NCBI RefSeq assembly: GCF_021266465.1
Contig: NZ_CP089848.1
Span: 1,364,001-1,428,000, forward strand
DNA from: Paralcaligenes sp. KSB-10
GTDB taxonomy: Bacteria > Pseudomonadota > Gammaproteobacteria > Burkholderiales > Burkholderiaceae_B
Direction of reading: 5' to 3'
DNA: 64,000 nucleotides
This document shows positions 15,256 through 27,514 of this stretch, one piece after another. The first letter of the stretch is position 1. Each line of letters opens with the position of its first letter. Under the pieces are notes generated by a model. That model was given only the letters and a program-made list of their open reading frames with translations, searched no databases and was not told the DNA's origin. The position numbers and the translations under genes were made by a program.

Positions 15256-16942
15256 AATCCAGGATTGCGACGTCTGTATCGTCGGGACCGGGGCCGGCGG
15301 CGGCATTCTTGCCTATGAGCTGGCCCAGGCGGGGTTCAGGGTAGTGTCCCTGGAACAAGGCGGCATGCTGCCCACCGACCAGTTCAAGGCCATATCGCCG
15401 CTCACCGGCGCGCAGAATTTCGGCATCGACCCGCATACGGTATGGCCGAACGACCCTCACGACAGCCTGTTCACGCACGCCCTGTTCGCGGATGGTTCAA
15501 TCGGTTCGACCCAACGTCCGCAAGGCGGCTTCCAGCACTTCCAGATCCTGGCCGTCAACGGCCTGCAGAACCTCTGGAACGGAGTCAGCGTCCGGTTTGG
15601 AGAAAGCGACTTCAGCAACTGGCCGATAGGCTACGCCACGCTTGCCCCGAATTATTCGGCGGTCGAGCGGCTCATCACCGTATGCGGGACCGCTGAAGGC
15701 ATTGCGGAATTGCCGGACGGCATTTTTGTGCCGCCCAAACCCTTGCGGCCAGTCGACAAAATGATAGTCGCCGCGGTCGACAGACTGAACGACCCCGATT
15801 CCCATGCCATCCCGAACCGCAAGGCAATCAATACACGGGCAGGCATGGCAACGTCGTGCATATCGACCGGAATATGCACTTCAGGTTGCCCGGTGGGTTC
15901 CGTCTATAAATTCTCGTCCCGGCTCCTGCCGGAAATTGCGGACCTGCCAAATTATGAATTGCGCACCCACGCCAAAGTGACACGGCTGATCCGCCAGCCC
16001 GACACACAGCGCATCTCGGGCGTGGAATACCTGGATACAGCCACCGGCGAGCGGCGGGTGCTGCGGGCCAAAATCGTGGTACTGGCCGCAGGCGCCGTCG
16101 AAACACCCCGCATTCTGTTCAATTCCGCGGATGAGCAAAATCCGGCTGGCCTGGGCAACCGCAATGGGCTGCTGGGCCGCGGCCTGCAGGATAATCCCAA
16201 AGTGGTGCTGTCGACTTCCTTGTGGCGTTTGTGGGGCAAGCGGCGCAATTACGATATCGGCTACGGAGATCTCCTCATACTCCTGTCGCGTGGAAAGCTT
16301 CCCGACGGCTCATCGTTTCCATTCATCGGCCACGCCATCCACGGGCTGCCCGACGTACCCCATTATCTGGGAGGCCTGAAGCCATTTCCCCCGTTCCTGA
16401 AAGAGCGGCTGGCGCGAATGATGTTTCACAGCTATGCGACGCTTGGCCTGTTCTGCGCAGGGGAAGCCACATCAGGCAACCGCGTGCGCCCTGGCGACAC
16501 CGTGGATCGCTATGGCGTACCACAGGTGCATGTCGACTTCTCGACACCGCCCGGCGCGGTTTCCAGAATGGACGCCATGATGGCCTGGGGCCGCAAAGTG
16601 CTGCGCTCAGCCTCGGCGACCGCCTTGCACACCTCGCGCGACAATAGCGGCACCGGTATACATTATGCAGGCACAACCCCAATCTCTGCCCGCGAAGGCG
16701 AAGGCATCGTCGACGCGAATCTCAAAGTGCACGACATGGACAATCTGTTCGTCTGCGACGGCGGTGTCATACCCGTGCTCCCCGACAAACATCTTACCTT
16801 GACGATCATGGCCTTATCGCACCGCCTGGGCAAGCATATCGCCAATAACTTCCTGAGCACTCAAACCGTATCGACGGCCAGCCGGGCCACATCCGCCGCG
16901 GATCAAATGGAAGCGGCTGAAACTCGCGACATTTTCCCCTGA
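15248..16942 (+). CDS. GMC-family FAD-dependent oxidoreductase (sugar or alcohol dehydrogenase)
   Basis: 564-residue flavoprotein. The dinucleotide motif CIVGTGAGGGILAYELA begins at residue 10, VVLAAGAVETPRIL is the second GMC block, and the C-terminus has NLFVCDGGVIPVLPDKHLTL, the conserved active-site end. I chose GTG 15248 because GGGAGG precedes it and the protein then starts just before the FAD motif. Related enzymes oxidise secondary hydroxyls of sugars or polyols to ketones and pass electrons to a carrier. No Tat or Sec signal is visible, so it is either cytoplasmic or exported with a partner. The neighbouring aminotransferase would be a natural consumer of a keto product. Confidence 0.85.
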   Translation: MDKIQDCDVCIVGTGAGGGILAYELAQAGFRVVSLEQGGMLPTDQFKAISPLTGAQNFGIDPHTVWPNDPHDSLFTHALFADGSIGSTQRPQGGFQHFQILAVNGLQNLWNGVSVRFGESDFSNWPIGYATLAPNYSAVERLITVCGTAEGIAELPDGIFVPPKPLRPVDKMIVAAVDRLNDPDSHAIPNRKAINTRAGMATSCISTGICTSGCPVGSVYKFSSRLLPEIADLPNYELRTHAKVTRLIRQPDTQRISGVEYLDTATGERRVLRAKIVVLAAGAVETPRILFNSADEQNPAGLGNRNGLLGRGLQDNPKVVLSTSLWRLWGKRRNYDIGYGDLLILLSRGKLPDGSSFPFIGHAIHGLPDVPHYLGGLKPFPPFLKERLARMMFHSYATLGLFCAGEATSGNRVRPGDTVDRYGVPQVHVDFSTPPGAVSRMDAMMAWGRKVLRSASATALHTSRDNSGTGIHYAGTTPISAREGEGIVDANLKVHDMDNLFVCDGGVIPVLPDKHLTLTIMALSHRLGKHIANNFLSTQTVSTASRATSAADQMEAAETRDIFP

Positions 16943-16999
16943 CTGTTCCGGCGTTCGGCCGGGCGGCATGCCTTGAACAAGCCGTGAAGGCATACAGGC

Positions 17000-17335
17000 T
17001 CAGTTGCCCTTCTTTTGCTCGGGAGAGGCGAGTACGGGGGTATTGACAGTGGGCTCTTTTTCATGAGGAGCCAGGATCTGCACAAAGATCTCGCCGTCTT
17101 TAATCATGCCAAGCTCGCCGCGCGCGCGTTCTTCGATGGCCTGTGTCCCCGATTTCAGATCCTGGACTTCGGCCTGCAGCGCATTATTGCGTGCCAGCAA
17201 TGCATCGTTGGTTTCATGTTGGCTGGCGACCTGTTTTTGCAGATCGTGCACACGCAACCACCCTCCCTTGCCCCACCAGAGCGGGTATTGGACGGCAAGC
17301 GCCAGCAGCAGCAAAACGAGAAATAGCAATCGCAT
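17000..17335 (-). CDS. ftsB: Cell division protein FtsB
   Basis: 111-residue bitopic divisome protein: one N-terminal membrane helix (LLFLVLLLLALAVQYPLWWG) followed by a periplasmic coiled coil (about 28-70, LQKQVASQHETNDALLARNN) and the conserved ARGELGMIKDGEIFVQI segment. It links FtsQ and FtsL in septum formation. It lies 112 bp downstream of eno on the same strand, the usual order in beta- and gammaproteobacteria. The C-terminal 20 residues are a variable polar tail. Confidence 0.95.
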   Translation of the reverse strand: MRLLFLVLLLLALAVQYPLWWGKGGWLRVHDLQKQVASQHETNDALLARNNALQAEVQDLKSGTQAIEERARGELGMIKDGEIFVQILAPHEKEPTVNTPVLASPEQKKGN

Positions 17336-17447
17336 TGTGTTTAGAAAATGGAGCTTCGGTATAACGGGTTTCTCGAAATATCAATCCGGAACAAACGTGG
17401 CCTGCCTGGAACCGGGATCGCCCGGCGGCCAGGCCGGGCGCACAAGC

Positions 17448-19039
<1,592 letters not shown>

Positions 19040-19495
19040 TCAGGGCTTGTCCGCATTGCCTGCGGCCAGCTCGTCGCGCAGACGCCGCTCGAGCGTATCA
19101 AGCGTACCGCTGAGGGCCGTGAGATCGGCATCCGACAAATCGGAAAGCGCCCTTTGTATGAAGGCTTTCCGTGCGGGCATGGCCTGTTCCACCACCTGGA
19201 TTCCCACCGGACTCAGCGCGACATTGGTCAGGCGGTTGTCGAGCGCATCGTTATGGCGCCGCACCCATCCCAGATGCTCGATGACCTTGATTTGCCGGGT
19301 CAGGGCGGCAGGGTCCATGCGCAGCAACTCAGACAACTGCTTCTGCGACATTTCCCCCTGCTGATAAAGCATCAGCATTACCCTCCAGCGGGGCATGGGC
19401 TGGCCGATACTGGCACTGAAGGCCGCCAGCAGGGTGCGATACGTCCGCCCCAGCTTCTGCATCACCCTGATCTGCGGAAAATCGTCATCGGGCAT
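19040..19495 (-). CDS. MarR-family transcriptional regulator
   Basis: 151-residue winged-helix repressor. The DNA-binding core is MSQKQLSELLRMDPAALTRQIKVIEHLGWVRR (helix-turn-helix plus wing DNRLTNVALSPVG), flanked by dimerisation helices. It begins 1 bp after the stop of the drug-efflux gene, so the two are co-transcribed. A perfect inverted repeat in the pump promoter (21118-21131) is a likely autoregulatory operator. The inducing ligand is unknown. Confidence 0.92.
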   Translation of the reverse strand: MPDDDFPQIRVMQKLGRTYRTLLAAFSASIGQPMPRWRVMLMLYQQGEMSQKQLSELLRMDPAALTRQIKVIEHLGWVRRHNDALDNRLTNVALSPVGIQVVEQAMPARKAFIQRALSDLSDADLTALSGTLDTLERRLRDELAAGNADKP

Positions 19496-19496
19496 A

Positions 19497-21095
19497 CTAT
19501 TCTCCAGCCGGAACAGTGACGGTCGCGCGACGCGACAAGCTTATGAACGGGACTCGGCGCACCCACACCAAGGCAATAATCGCCACCAGCAACGCCAGGG
19601 CAACGCCGGAGTGAACCGCGCCGACCAACGACAGCCGGGCCGCTTCAATGAAACTGCCTCCGTCCAGCCCCAGATGGTGCAATTGTGTCAGAAAACGGTT
19701 CTGCACTGAAATATTCACCAATATCTGAGGATCTTCCAGGGTTTTGAACCAGACGGCCGACTGATGACCCTGCGCCGCCTGCCGCACCCCGCTGATGTAA
19801 TAGTGAGTGACCAGGGTCCCGACTATGGCGGTGCCGAGCATGCCGCCTATCATGCGCACCGACTGCAGCAAGGCTGTGGCAATCCCCAGGTGCGATCGCC
19901 CCGCCGTTTCCTGAGCGAAGACAGTCAAATTCGGCATGACAAATCCCAGGCCCAGGCCGCCCAGCATCATATAGATGATGACGATCCAGCCCGGCGTGCC
20001 CTGGCCCATGCTGATAATCCCCAGACAGGACAGGATGAGCAGCGAGAATCCGGCATAAAGCATGCCATTCGGATTGGGAAGGCGTGTAATTATTCGACCG
20101 TTGATAATACTGCCGATGGTAATACACACCACCAGTGGCGTAATAAGCACACCGGCCTCTTGCGGGGTCAGCCCAAACCCGCCCTGCAACAGCAGGGGAA
20201 CATAAAACAAGACCGCAAACATGGAAAAGCCGGCAAGCAGCGACAGTGAAAACAGGGCCGCCAGGCTTTTGTTGCGGAACATCTCGAATGGCAGCAAGGG
20301 TTCGGGACAGCGCTTCTCCCAATAAAACAGGGCCACAAACACCAGCAGGCTGAACACGCACAGCAAGATCATCGACAGGCCCAGGCCACGCGAGGGCAGC
20401 AACTCAACAAACAGCTGCAGGCTGCCCAGCCCTAAAGCCACCATCAGGGCACCCGGCCAATCCAGCCGGATGACGCCCTTCTGAACCTGGCGTATCAAGG
20501 GCAAATAACGCCATACGAACCACAGGCTGAGCAGGCCTATGGGCAGGTTCACATAAAATACCGAACGCCAGCCCGCGTACTGGGTCAGAAACCCGCCCAG
20601 CGAGGGTCCAACCGCGTTGGCAATGCCGAATGCCGCGCTCATCAGCACCTGCCAGCGCAAGCGTACATACGAATCGGGAAAAAGATCGGGAATGCAGGCG
20701 AAAGCCGTGCCCACCAGCATGCCGCCGCCCACGCCCTGCAGGGCGCGCGCCAGTACCAGCTGAAGCATGGAATTGGACATGCCGCACAAAGCCGAGGCAG
20801 CGGTGAACACCACGATCGACGCAACCACAAACCGTTTGCGCCCGTAGTAATCGCCGAGCCGGCCGAATATCGGCACGGTAATCACCGAGGTCAGCAGATA
20901 CGAAGTGGCAACCCAGGCGTACAGCTCGAAGCCGTTGAGCTCTGCAACAATGGTCGGCAAGGCCGTGCCCACCACCGTCTGATCGACCGCCACCATCATA
21001 GTGACGAAACACAAACCCAGCATCGCCATGAACGACTGACGCACCGACAATACGCGACCGCTTTCGGTCATACCAGGAGCAGCTACCGGCGCCAT
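19497..21095 (-). CDS. EmrB/QacA-type (DHA2) MFS multidrug efflux transporter
   Basis: 532-residue, 14-helix drug:proton antiporter. Motif D1 (MMVAVDQTVVGTALPTIVAEL) and motif A (GRLGDYYGRKRFVV) are clear, and motif C-like GGFLTQYAGWRSVFYVNLPIG follows. I prefer ATG 21095, which has AAGG 6 nt upstream; earlier in-frame starts at 21161 and 21119 would run through the putative promoter and operator. No EmrA-type membrane fusion partner is next to it. The MarR gene follows with a 1-bp gap, a classic drug-responsive pair. Confidence 0.92.
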   Translation of the reverse strand: MAPVAAPGMTESGRVLSVRQSFMAMLGLCFVTMMVAVDQTVVGTALPTIVAELNGFELYAWVATSYLLTSVITVPIFGRLGDYYGRKRFVVASIVVFTAASALCGMSNSMLQLVLARALQGVGGGMLVGTAFACIPDLFPDSYVRLRWQVLMSAAFGIANAVGPSLGGFLTQYAGWRSVFYVNLPIGLLSLWFVWRYLPLIRQVQKGVIRLDWPGALMVALGLGSLQLFVELLPSRGLGLSMILLCVFSLLVFVALFYWEKRCPEPLLPFEMFRNKSLAALFSLSLLAGFSMFAVLFYVPLLLQGGFGLTPQEAGVLITPLVVCITIGSIINGRIITRLPNPNGMLYAGFSLLILSCLGIISMGQGTPGWIVIIYMMLGGLGLGFVMPNLTVFAQETAGRSHLGIATALLQSVRMIGGMLGTAIVGTLVTHYYISGVRQAAQGHQSAVWFKTLEDPQILVNISVQNRFLTQLHHLGLDGGSFIEAARLSLVGAVHSGVALALLVAIIALVWVRRVPFISLSRRATVTVPAGE

Positions 21096-21117
21096 TAAAT
21101 ACCTTGATACCACAATC

Positions 21118-21131
21118 ATTGACAAGTCAAT
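21118..21131 (-). promoter_or_regulatory. Putative MarR operator in the efflux-pump promoter
   Basis: Perfect inverted repeat ATTGAC-AA-GTCAAT, 22 bp upstream of the chosen start codon at 21095. On the minus strand it contains the -35-like TTGACT, so repressor binding would block the promoter directly. Binding by the neighbouring MarR protein is inferred. Confidence 0.55.
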
Positions 21132-21770
21132 AATTTTAGGCCGATTGCCCTCCAAACACAAGGGATTACCCTAATATTCGATGAATTTGCAACGCCCCCG
21201 CCCTGAAGGTTGCCTCGTGGCGGTTTTCGATATTTTCATGTCAGGCATATACAAACAAGACCTGCCACTTGCACACAAACCCAGGCAAGCTCACCAAGTG
21301 CCCACGCGATCTCATGGTCGCATTGGCTTGCGCTGGCTCATAGGCACGTAAAAACAGGCCTGCAACGGTACAAAAACTTCAACGCGAGCGGGGGTGGCGG
21401 CCCAGGCAGGGTGAGCGAGCTTGAGTCCGCCGCGGCCGGCGCCTGGATCGGGAGGCAAGGGAGCGGCTGTTTGAGCGTCAAGGGTGTCCACAGCCCGGGG
21501 GGCTGTGGACGACGCGAGTTCCGCGACCGCCCGATCCAGGCGCCGGCCGCGGGCAGTCCTGGCGCAGCCAGGACCGGACGAGGCGAGCACCACCCTGCCT
21601 GGGCCGCCACCCCCGCGCCTTAAGAACGCATATCATGCCACCAGCATTGGCGACGGCCATTGGCCCCCCACCCTCGCCTCTTAAGAACACGGATGAACAC
21701 GGATAGTCGCGATAAGACAGCCCCCTAGGCAACCACCTCTACAAAAGCCTACAAAAGAAACCCCCGCCGA
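21132..21770. other. Intergenic region between efflux pump and DUF1330 gene
   Basis: About 640 bp without a credible gene. It contains element C (21388-21616). To the right lies a short repeated phrase: CTTAAGAAC occurs at 21619-21627 and again, as TCTTAAGAACAC, at 21681-21692, where it runs into ACACGGATGAACACGGAT. To the left nothing clear is visible. Confidence 0.5.
21388..21616. repeat. Palindromic element C (giant nested hairpin)
   Basis: Perfect nested stems: 26 bp (21388-21413 with 21591-21616), 23 bp (21430-21452 with 21530-21552) and an apical 11 bp GTCCACAGCCC / GGGCTGTGGAC (21486-21496 with 21500-21510). A side hairpin GTCCTGGC / GCCAGGAC lies at 21556-21573. Read on the minus strand the apical flanks are GGAACTCGCG and ACGCTCAAACAGC, the same motif as in elements A and B. 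Outer stems and flanks are unrelated to A and B, and there are no obvious terminal repeats of their type. Confidence 0.85.
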
Positions 21771-22055
21771 CTACACACCCTCGACGATATACATGGTCAT
21801 GACGGCGGCGCCCTCGCGCACATTGCGGGCGCGGCGATACTGGGCCGAGTTGTAGAACGTTCTGGCCGCGGCAATGGAAGGAAATTCCAGCACTACCGTG
21901 CGGCTGGGAGTGTCGCCTTCCAGCCCTTCTGTTTTCCCGCCGCGCACCAGAACCTTGGCGTTGTGCGCCTGCATCGCAAGCGACGAAAAACGCTTGTATT
22001 CTTCGTATTTCTCGGGCTTGGTGACATGGATATTGGCGATAAGATAGGCAGTCAT
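21771..22055 (-). CDS. DUF1330 protein (ferredoxin-like dimeric alpha-beta barrel)
   Basis: 94-residue small soluble protein, MTAYLIANIHVTKPEKYEEY at the N-terminus and AAARTFYNSAQYRRARNVRE near the end. Both are typical of DUF1330 proteins, which have an EthD/ABM-like fold of unknown biochemical role. It is placed downstream of kdsA with a 125-bp gap, a recurring neighbour in this bacterial group. No catalytic residue can be named. Confidence 0.9.
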   Translation of the reverse strand: MTAYLIANIHVTKPEKYEEYKRFSSLAMQAHNAKVLVRGGKTEGLEGDTPSRTVVLEFPSIAAARTFYNSAQYRRARNVREGAAVMTMYIVEGV

Positions 22056-22180
22056 GTGTGTCTCATGGAATATGATTGAACCAGGCCTGGGCGGTGCGCA
22101 AGCACGCGCGACCCGGCGCTGCGATGCCTATATTCTAACGGGTCTCGTCGACACCCTGCGTTCGGCGCCGGCAGGCTGCT

Positions 22181-23035
22181 TCAATTGAACTGATCTTCAA
22201 TAAACCCGTTCTGTTTGACGCTGCGATCTATTTGAATCAGGGATTCCAGCAATGCCGCCATATGATGCAGAGGCACGGCATTGGGGCCATCGGACAAGGC
22301 CTCGTCGGGCCTGGGATGCGTTTCCATGAACACACCCGCCACACCCACCGCCACGGCGGCGCGCGCCAGCACCGGTACGAACTCGCGCTGTCCGCCCGAC
22401 GAAGTGCCTTGCCCGCCCGGCAACTGCACCGAATGAGTCGCGTCGAAAACGACCGGGCAACCGGTTTCGCGCATGATAGCCAGCGAGCGCATATCGGACA
22501 CCAGATTGTTGTAGCCGAACGATGCGCCCCGCTCGCACGCCATGATCGTATTGCCGTCGCCGCCGGCCGCGATGGCCGCCGCGCGCGCCTTGGCCACTAC
22601 CTGCACCATATCGTGCGGGGCCAGAAACTGGCCCTTCTTGATGTTGACCGGCTTCAGGCTGGCAGCGCAAGCCTGAATGAAATCGGTCTGGCGACACAGG
22701 AAAGCGGGCGTCTGCAATACATCGACCACGGCAGCCACCTCGGGCACCTGCCCGATATCATGCACATCGGTCAGTATGGGCACGCCCAGTTCGGCGCGCA
22801 CATCGGCAAGAATCTTCAAGCCTTCGTCCATGCCGGGGCCGCGGTACGAACGGCCCGAGCTGCGATTGGCCTTGTCGAACGAGCTTTTGTATATAAACGG
22901 AATACCCAGCTTGTGCGTGATTTCCTTCAGTTGCCCCGCCGTGTCGAAAGCCATTTGACGAGACTCGATCACGCAAGGGCCCGCTATCAGGAAAAAGGGC
23001 TGATCGAGGCCGACTTCAAAGCTGCATAGTTTCAT
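22181..23035 (-). CDS. kdsA: 3-deoxy-8-phosphooctulonate synthase (KDO-8-phosphate synthase)
   Basis: Condenses phosphoenolpyruvate with arabinose-5-phosphate to KDO-8-P for lipopolysaccharide core synthesis. 284 residues from ATG 23035 ([21 protein letters not shown]), the family length; six upstream in-frame residues are unlikely to be used. Signatures are [30 protein letters not shown] and [11 protein letters not shown]. It follows pyrG on the same strand, the standard order; eno would normally be close downstream but is displaced here. Confidence 0.97.
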   Translation of the reverse strand: MKLCSFEVGLDQPFFLIAGPCVIESRQMAFDTAGQLKEITHKLGIPFIYKSSFDKANRSSGRSYRGPGMDEGLKILADVRAELGVPILTDVHDIGQVPEVAAVVDVLQTPAFLCRQTDFIQACAASLKPVNIKKGQFLAPHDMVQVVAKARAAAIAAGGDGNTIMACERGASFGYNNLVSDMRSLAIMRETGCPVVFDATHSVQLPGGQGTSSGGQREFVPVLARAAVAVGVAGVFMETHPRPDEALSDGPNAVPLHHMAALLESLIQIDRSVKQNGFIEDQFN

Positions 23036-23148
23036 ACCGATGCCTTTGTGCAATGCCGCCCCCGGTGCTGAATGGCCAGCGGGCGGGGCTAATGAGGATT
23101 AAGGCCAGGGCCCGGCGTATGCCCTTCTGTTCCAGGGGGCTCCGGACG

Positions 23149-24852
<1,704 letters not shown>

Positions 24853-24981
24853 TTATAGCCGCAGGCCAGGACTTGTTTCCGGCCAGCCGCCGAAATCCGC
24901 CGCGGAATTCTGTCCATATCCAGACAGGGCGGCGTTTTGGCAGGATTATTTTTTTCGGCGGCCGTTGTTTTTTAACCGCTC

Positions 24982-26775
24982 CTACAATGCCTGGGTGCGA
25001 CGCAGCAGCCAGGCTTGGGCATCGCCCTGGACTCGCGGCAGCAAGCGTTGCCGAACCTCGGCATGATAGGCGTTCAACCAGGCGGTCTCGGTTTCGGTCA
25101 ACAAGCCGCGCTCGATGCAGCGCGTATCGATGGGGCACAAGGTGAGCGTTTCAAATTTCAGGAATTCGCCGAATTCGGTCGTCATGGCCGCACGATTGAC
25201 CACCAGGTTCTCAATGCGGATCCCCCAGCGCCCGGGCCGATACAAGCCAGGCTCGTTGGAAGTGATCATGCCGGGTTCCATACCCATATTGGGATTGATC
25301 GGGGTACGGTAGGAAATGGCTTGCGGCCCTTCATGCACATTCAGAAAATAGCCCACACCGTGGCCCGTGCCGTGCCCGTACTCGACGCCAGCCTGCCAGA
25401 TCGGCAGGCGGGCAATGGCATCCAGCGAAGGCGCAGCCGTGCCGCGCGGGAACACCGCCTGCGAAAGCGCCACCATGCCCTTGAGCACGGCCGTGTAATC
25501 GCGCCGCTGCTCAACGCTGGGCTGGCCCACCGGCACCACGCGGGTGATGTCGGTGGTGCCGCCATAATATTGCCCACCCGAATCGATCAGCAAAAGGCCG
25601 TCGCCCTGGATCAGGGCATGCGATTGTTCGGTGGCATGGTAATGCGGCATGGCACCGTTGGCGTTGAACGCGGCAATCGTGCCAAAGCTGGGAGAAACGA
25701 AATCTTTCTGGCGCGCGCGCGCCGCGCATATTTTTTCATCCACCGTGATCTCGGTCACGGTTTCCCGGCCTTGCGCCGACTCGAACCAGGCAAAGAACTC
25801 GCACAAGGCCGCGCCGTCCTGTTCCATGGCAAGCCGGACGTGAGCCAGCTCGGCGTCGGTCTTGCGGGACTTGAGCAAGTGCGAAGGGTTGACCGCCTCG
25901 ACCTTCTCGACATAGGCCGCGGCGGCCAGCACACCCACCGTGGTGCGTGCCGGGTCGATGAGCAGAGTCTGCCCTTGCGCCAGGGCTGCCAGGGCGGCGC
26001 CCGCCGCATCGTAGGGTTCGATCTGGATACCGTCGCGCTGCAGCCTTGCGCGCAGCGCGGCATCAATTTTTTCGGGGGCGACAAACAAGCGCACCGAATC
26101 GCGGCCTATGAGGGCATGCGCCAGGAATACCGGGTTGTACGAAACATCGTTGCCGCGCAGATTGAAAATCCAGGCGATGTCATCGAGCGACGATACCCAG
26201 TGCCAGTCGGCCTTGTGCAAGGCCATGCCCGCCCGGATCGCGGCCAGATTTTCCGCCCGGGTACGGCACGCGAACGGCGCGGTGTGCTCGTAGACGGCCT
26301 CCGCCGGCAGCGGGCTGCGACCGGCCCAGACGGCGCCGGGCAGGTCGAGATCCCCAGCCAGGCTTATGTCCCGCTTGCCGAGCACCGCCTGCCATTGCCG
26401 ATATGACTGCACATTCACAACCTGGCCGTCGACCCCGACCCGGCTGCCCTTGGGCAGCTCCGCGGCCAGCCAATCGATAAAGCTCGGCACCCCATCGGCG
26501 CCGGCGCGCATGGTCTGTATGCCCGTTCCGTCCAGATCGTGTTCGGCCTGCACCCAATAGCGGCTGTCGGTCCACAGGCCAGCGAATTGCGCCGTCACGA
26601 CCAGCGTTCCCGCCGAACCTTCGAAGCCGCTCAGCCAGCTGCGCGCCTGCCAATGCCCGGGCAGGTATTCGGACAAATGAGGGTCCGACGACAACACCAC
26701 GCAGGCATCGATTTTGTGTGCGGACATGGCCGCCCGCAAGGCCCCGATACGTTCGGCATAAACGGAATTACCCAC
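24982..26775 (-). CDS. pepP: Aminopeptidase P family (Xaa-Pro aminopeptidase, M24B)
   Basis: 597-residue metallopeptidase that removes N-terminal residues preceding proline. Two creatinase-like N domains (about 1-310) precede the M24 pita-bread domain. Its metal ligands are seen in LLIDSGGQYYGGTTDITR (two Asp), YGHGTGHGVGYFLNVHEGP (His), TSNEPGLYRPGRWGIRIENL (Glu, Glu), and a C-terminal M24_C domain follows. The start is a GTG at 26775 with AAGGA 6 nt upstream. The length places it with the long (three-domain) eukaryote-like aminopeptidase P enzymes, not the 440-residue E. coli PepP. It is isolated from scoB by a terminator. Confidence 0.92.
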   Translation of the reverse strand: MGNSVYAERIGALRAAMSAHKIDACVVLSSDPHLSEYLPGHWQARSWLSGFEGSAGTLVVTAQFAGLWTDSRYWVQAEHDLDGTGIQTMRAGADGVPSFIDWLAAELPKGSRVGVDGQVVNVQSYRQWQAVLGKRDISLAGDLDLPGAVWAGRSPLPAEAVYEHTAPFACRTRAENLAAIRAGMALHKADWHWVSSLDDIAWIFNLRGNDVSYNPVFLAHALIGRDSVRLFVAPEKIDAALRARLQRDGIQIEPYDAAGAALAALAQGQTLLIDPARTTVGVLAAAAYVEKVEAVNPSHLLKSRKTDAELAHVRLAMEQDGAALCEFFAWFESAQGRETVTEITVDEKICAARARQKDFVSPSFGTIAAFNANGAMPHYHATEQSHALIQGDGLLLIDSGGQYYGGTTDITRVVPVGQPSVEQRRDYTAVLKGMVALSQAVFPRGTAAPSLDAIARLPIWQAGVEYGHGTGHGVGYFLNVHEGPQAISYRTPINPNMGMEPGMITSNEPGLYRPGRWGIRIENLVVNRAAMTTEFGEFLKFETLTLCPIDTRCIERGLLTETETAWLNAYHAEVRQRLLPRVQGDAQAWLLRRTQAL

Positions 26776-26788
26776 AACGATTCCTTAT

Positions 26789-26824
26789 AAAAAAACTGTG
26801 CCATCCCGTACAGGAGTGGCACAG
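26789..26824 (-). terminator. Rho-independent terminator after scoB
   Basis: On the minus strand CTGTGCCA (rc of 26817-26824) pairs with TGGCACAG (rc of 26796-26803), followed by seven T residues (26789-26795 as A on plus). It separates the thioesterase-scoA-scoB genes from the aminopeptidase gene and ends directly in front of its ribosome site. Confidence 0.85.
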
Positions 26825-26849
26825 CCATGATACAACGATCCGAGGGCCG

Positions 26850-27503
26850 TTACGCCACGGCGGAGACGTCGAGCCGAGCCTTGGTTTTGGCTTGTACTTC
26901 GGCGACCGTGACGCCGGGGGCGACCTCGGTCAGCTTCAAGCCATTCTCGGTGACTTCCATCACCCCCAGATCGGTAATGATCAGGTCGACCACACCCACC
27001 CCGGTCAGGGGCAGATTGCATTCGGGCAGCAGCTTGATGTCTTCGGTGCCGTCTTTTTTACGCGCCACATGTTCCATGAGCACGACCACCTTGCCGACTC
27101 CCGCGACCAGATCCATGGCGCCTCCCATGCCCTTGATCATTTTCCCCGGAATCATCCAGTTGGCCAGATCGCCCTTCTCGGACACCTGCATGGCACCCAG
27201 AATGGCCAGGTTGATCTTGCCGCCCCGTATCATCGCAAAGGAGTCGGCCGAGGCAAAAATCGACGACCCCGGCAAAGTCGTAATCGTTTGCTTGCCGGCG
27301 TTGATCAGATCAGCGTCGATTTGGTCGTCGGTGGGAAACGGGCCTATGCCCAGCAAGCCGTTTTCAGACTGCAGCCAGACCTCGACGCCTTTGGGCACAT
27401 GGTTGGCCACCAGCGTGGGCAGGCCTATGCCCAGATTCACATAAAACCCATCCTGCAATTCACGAGCGGCGCGCGCCGCCATTTCATCACGATTCCAAGC
27501 CAT
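26850..27503 (-). CDS. scoB: 3-oxoacid CoA-transferase subunit B
   Basis: Beta subunit (217 aa) of succinyl-CoA:3-ketoacid CoA-transferase, which moves CoA from succinyl-CoA to acetoacetate (ketone-body use) or to a related 3-oxoacid. Signatures are [27 protein letters not shown]-type N-terminus, and the catalytic glutamate in [11 protein letters not shown], which forms the CoA thioester. It starts 11 bp after scoA and both end before the terminator at 26789. The precise 3-oxoacid (acetoacetate versus 3-oxoadipate) is not settled by sequence. Confidence 0.93.
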   Translation of the reverse strand: MAWNRDEMAARAARELQDGFYVNLGIGLPTLVANHVPKGVEVWLQSENGLLGIGPFPTDDQIDADLINAGKQTITTLPGSSIFASADSFAMIRGGKINLAILGAMQVSEKGDLANWMIPGKMIKGMGGAMDLVAGVGKVVVLMEHVARKKDGTEDIKLLPECNLPLTGVGVVDLIITDLGVMEVTENGLKLTEVAPGVTVAEVQAKTKARLDVSAVA

Positions 27504-27514
27504 TATTCATCTCC

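Noticed and set aside
25015-26406. Long open frame antisense to aminopeptidase P
   Set aside because: High-GC shadow; the minus-strand gene has intact metal-ligand motifs. The same reasoning removes 44852-46315 (antisense to mmsA), 29467-30549, 31538-32944 and 60344-61645.
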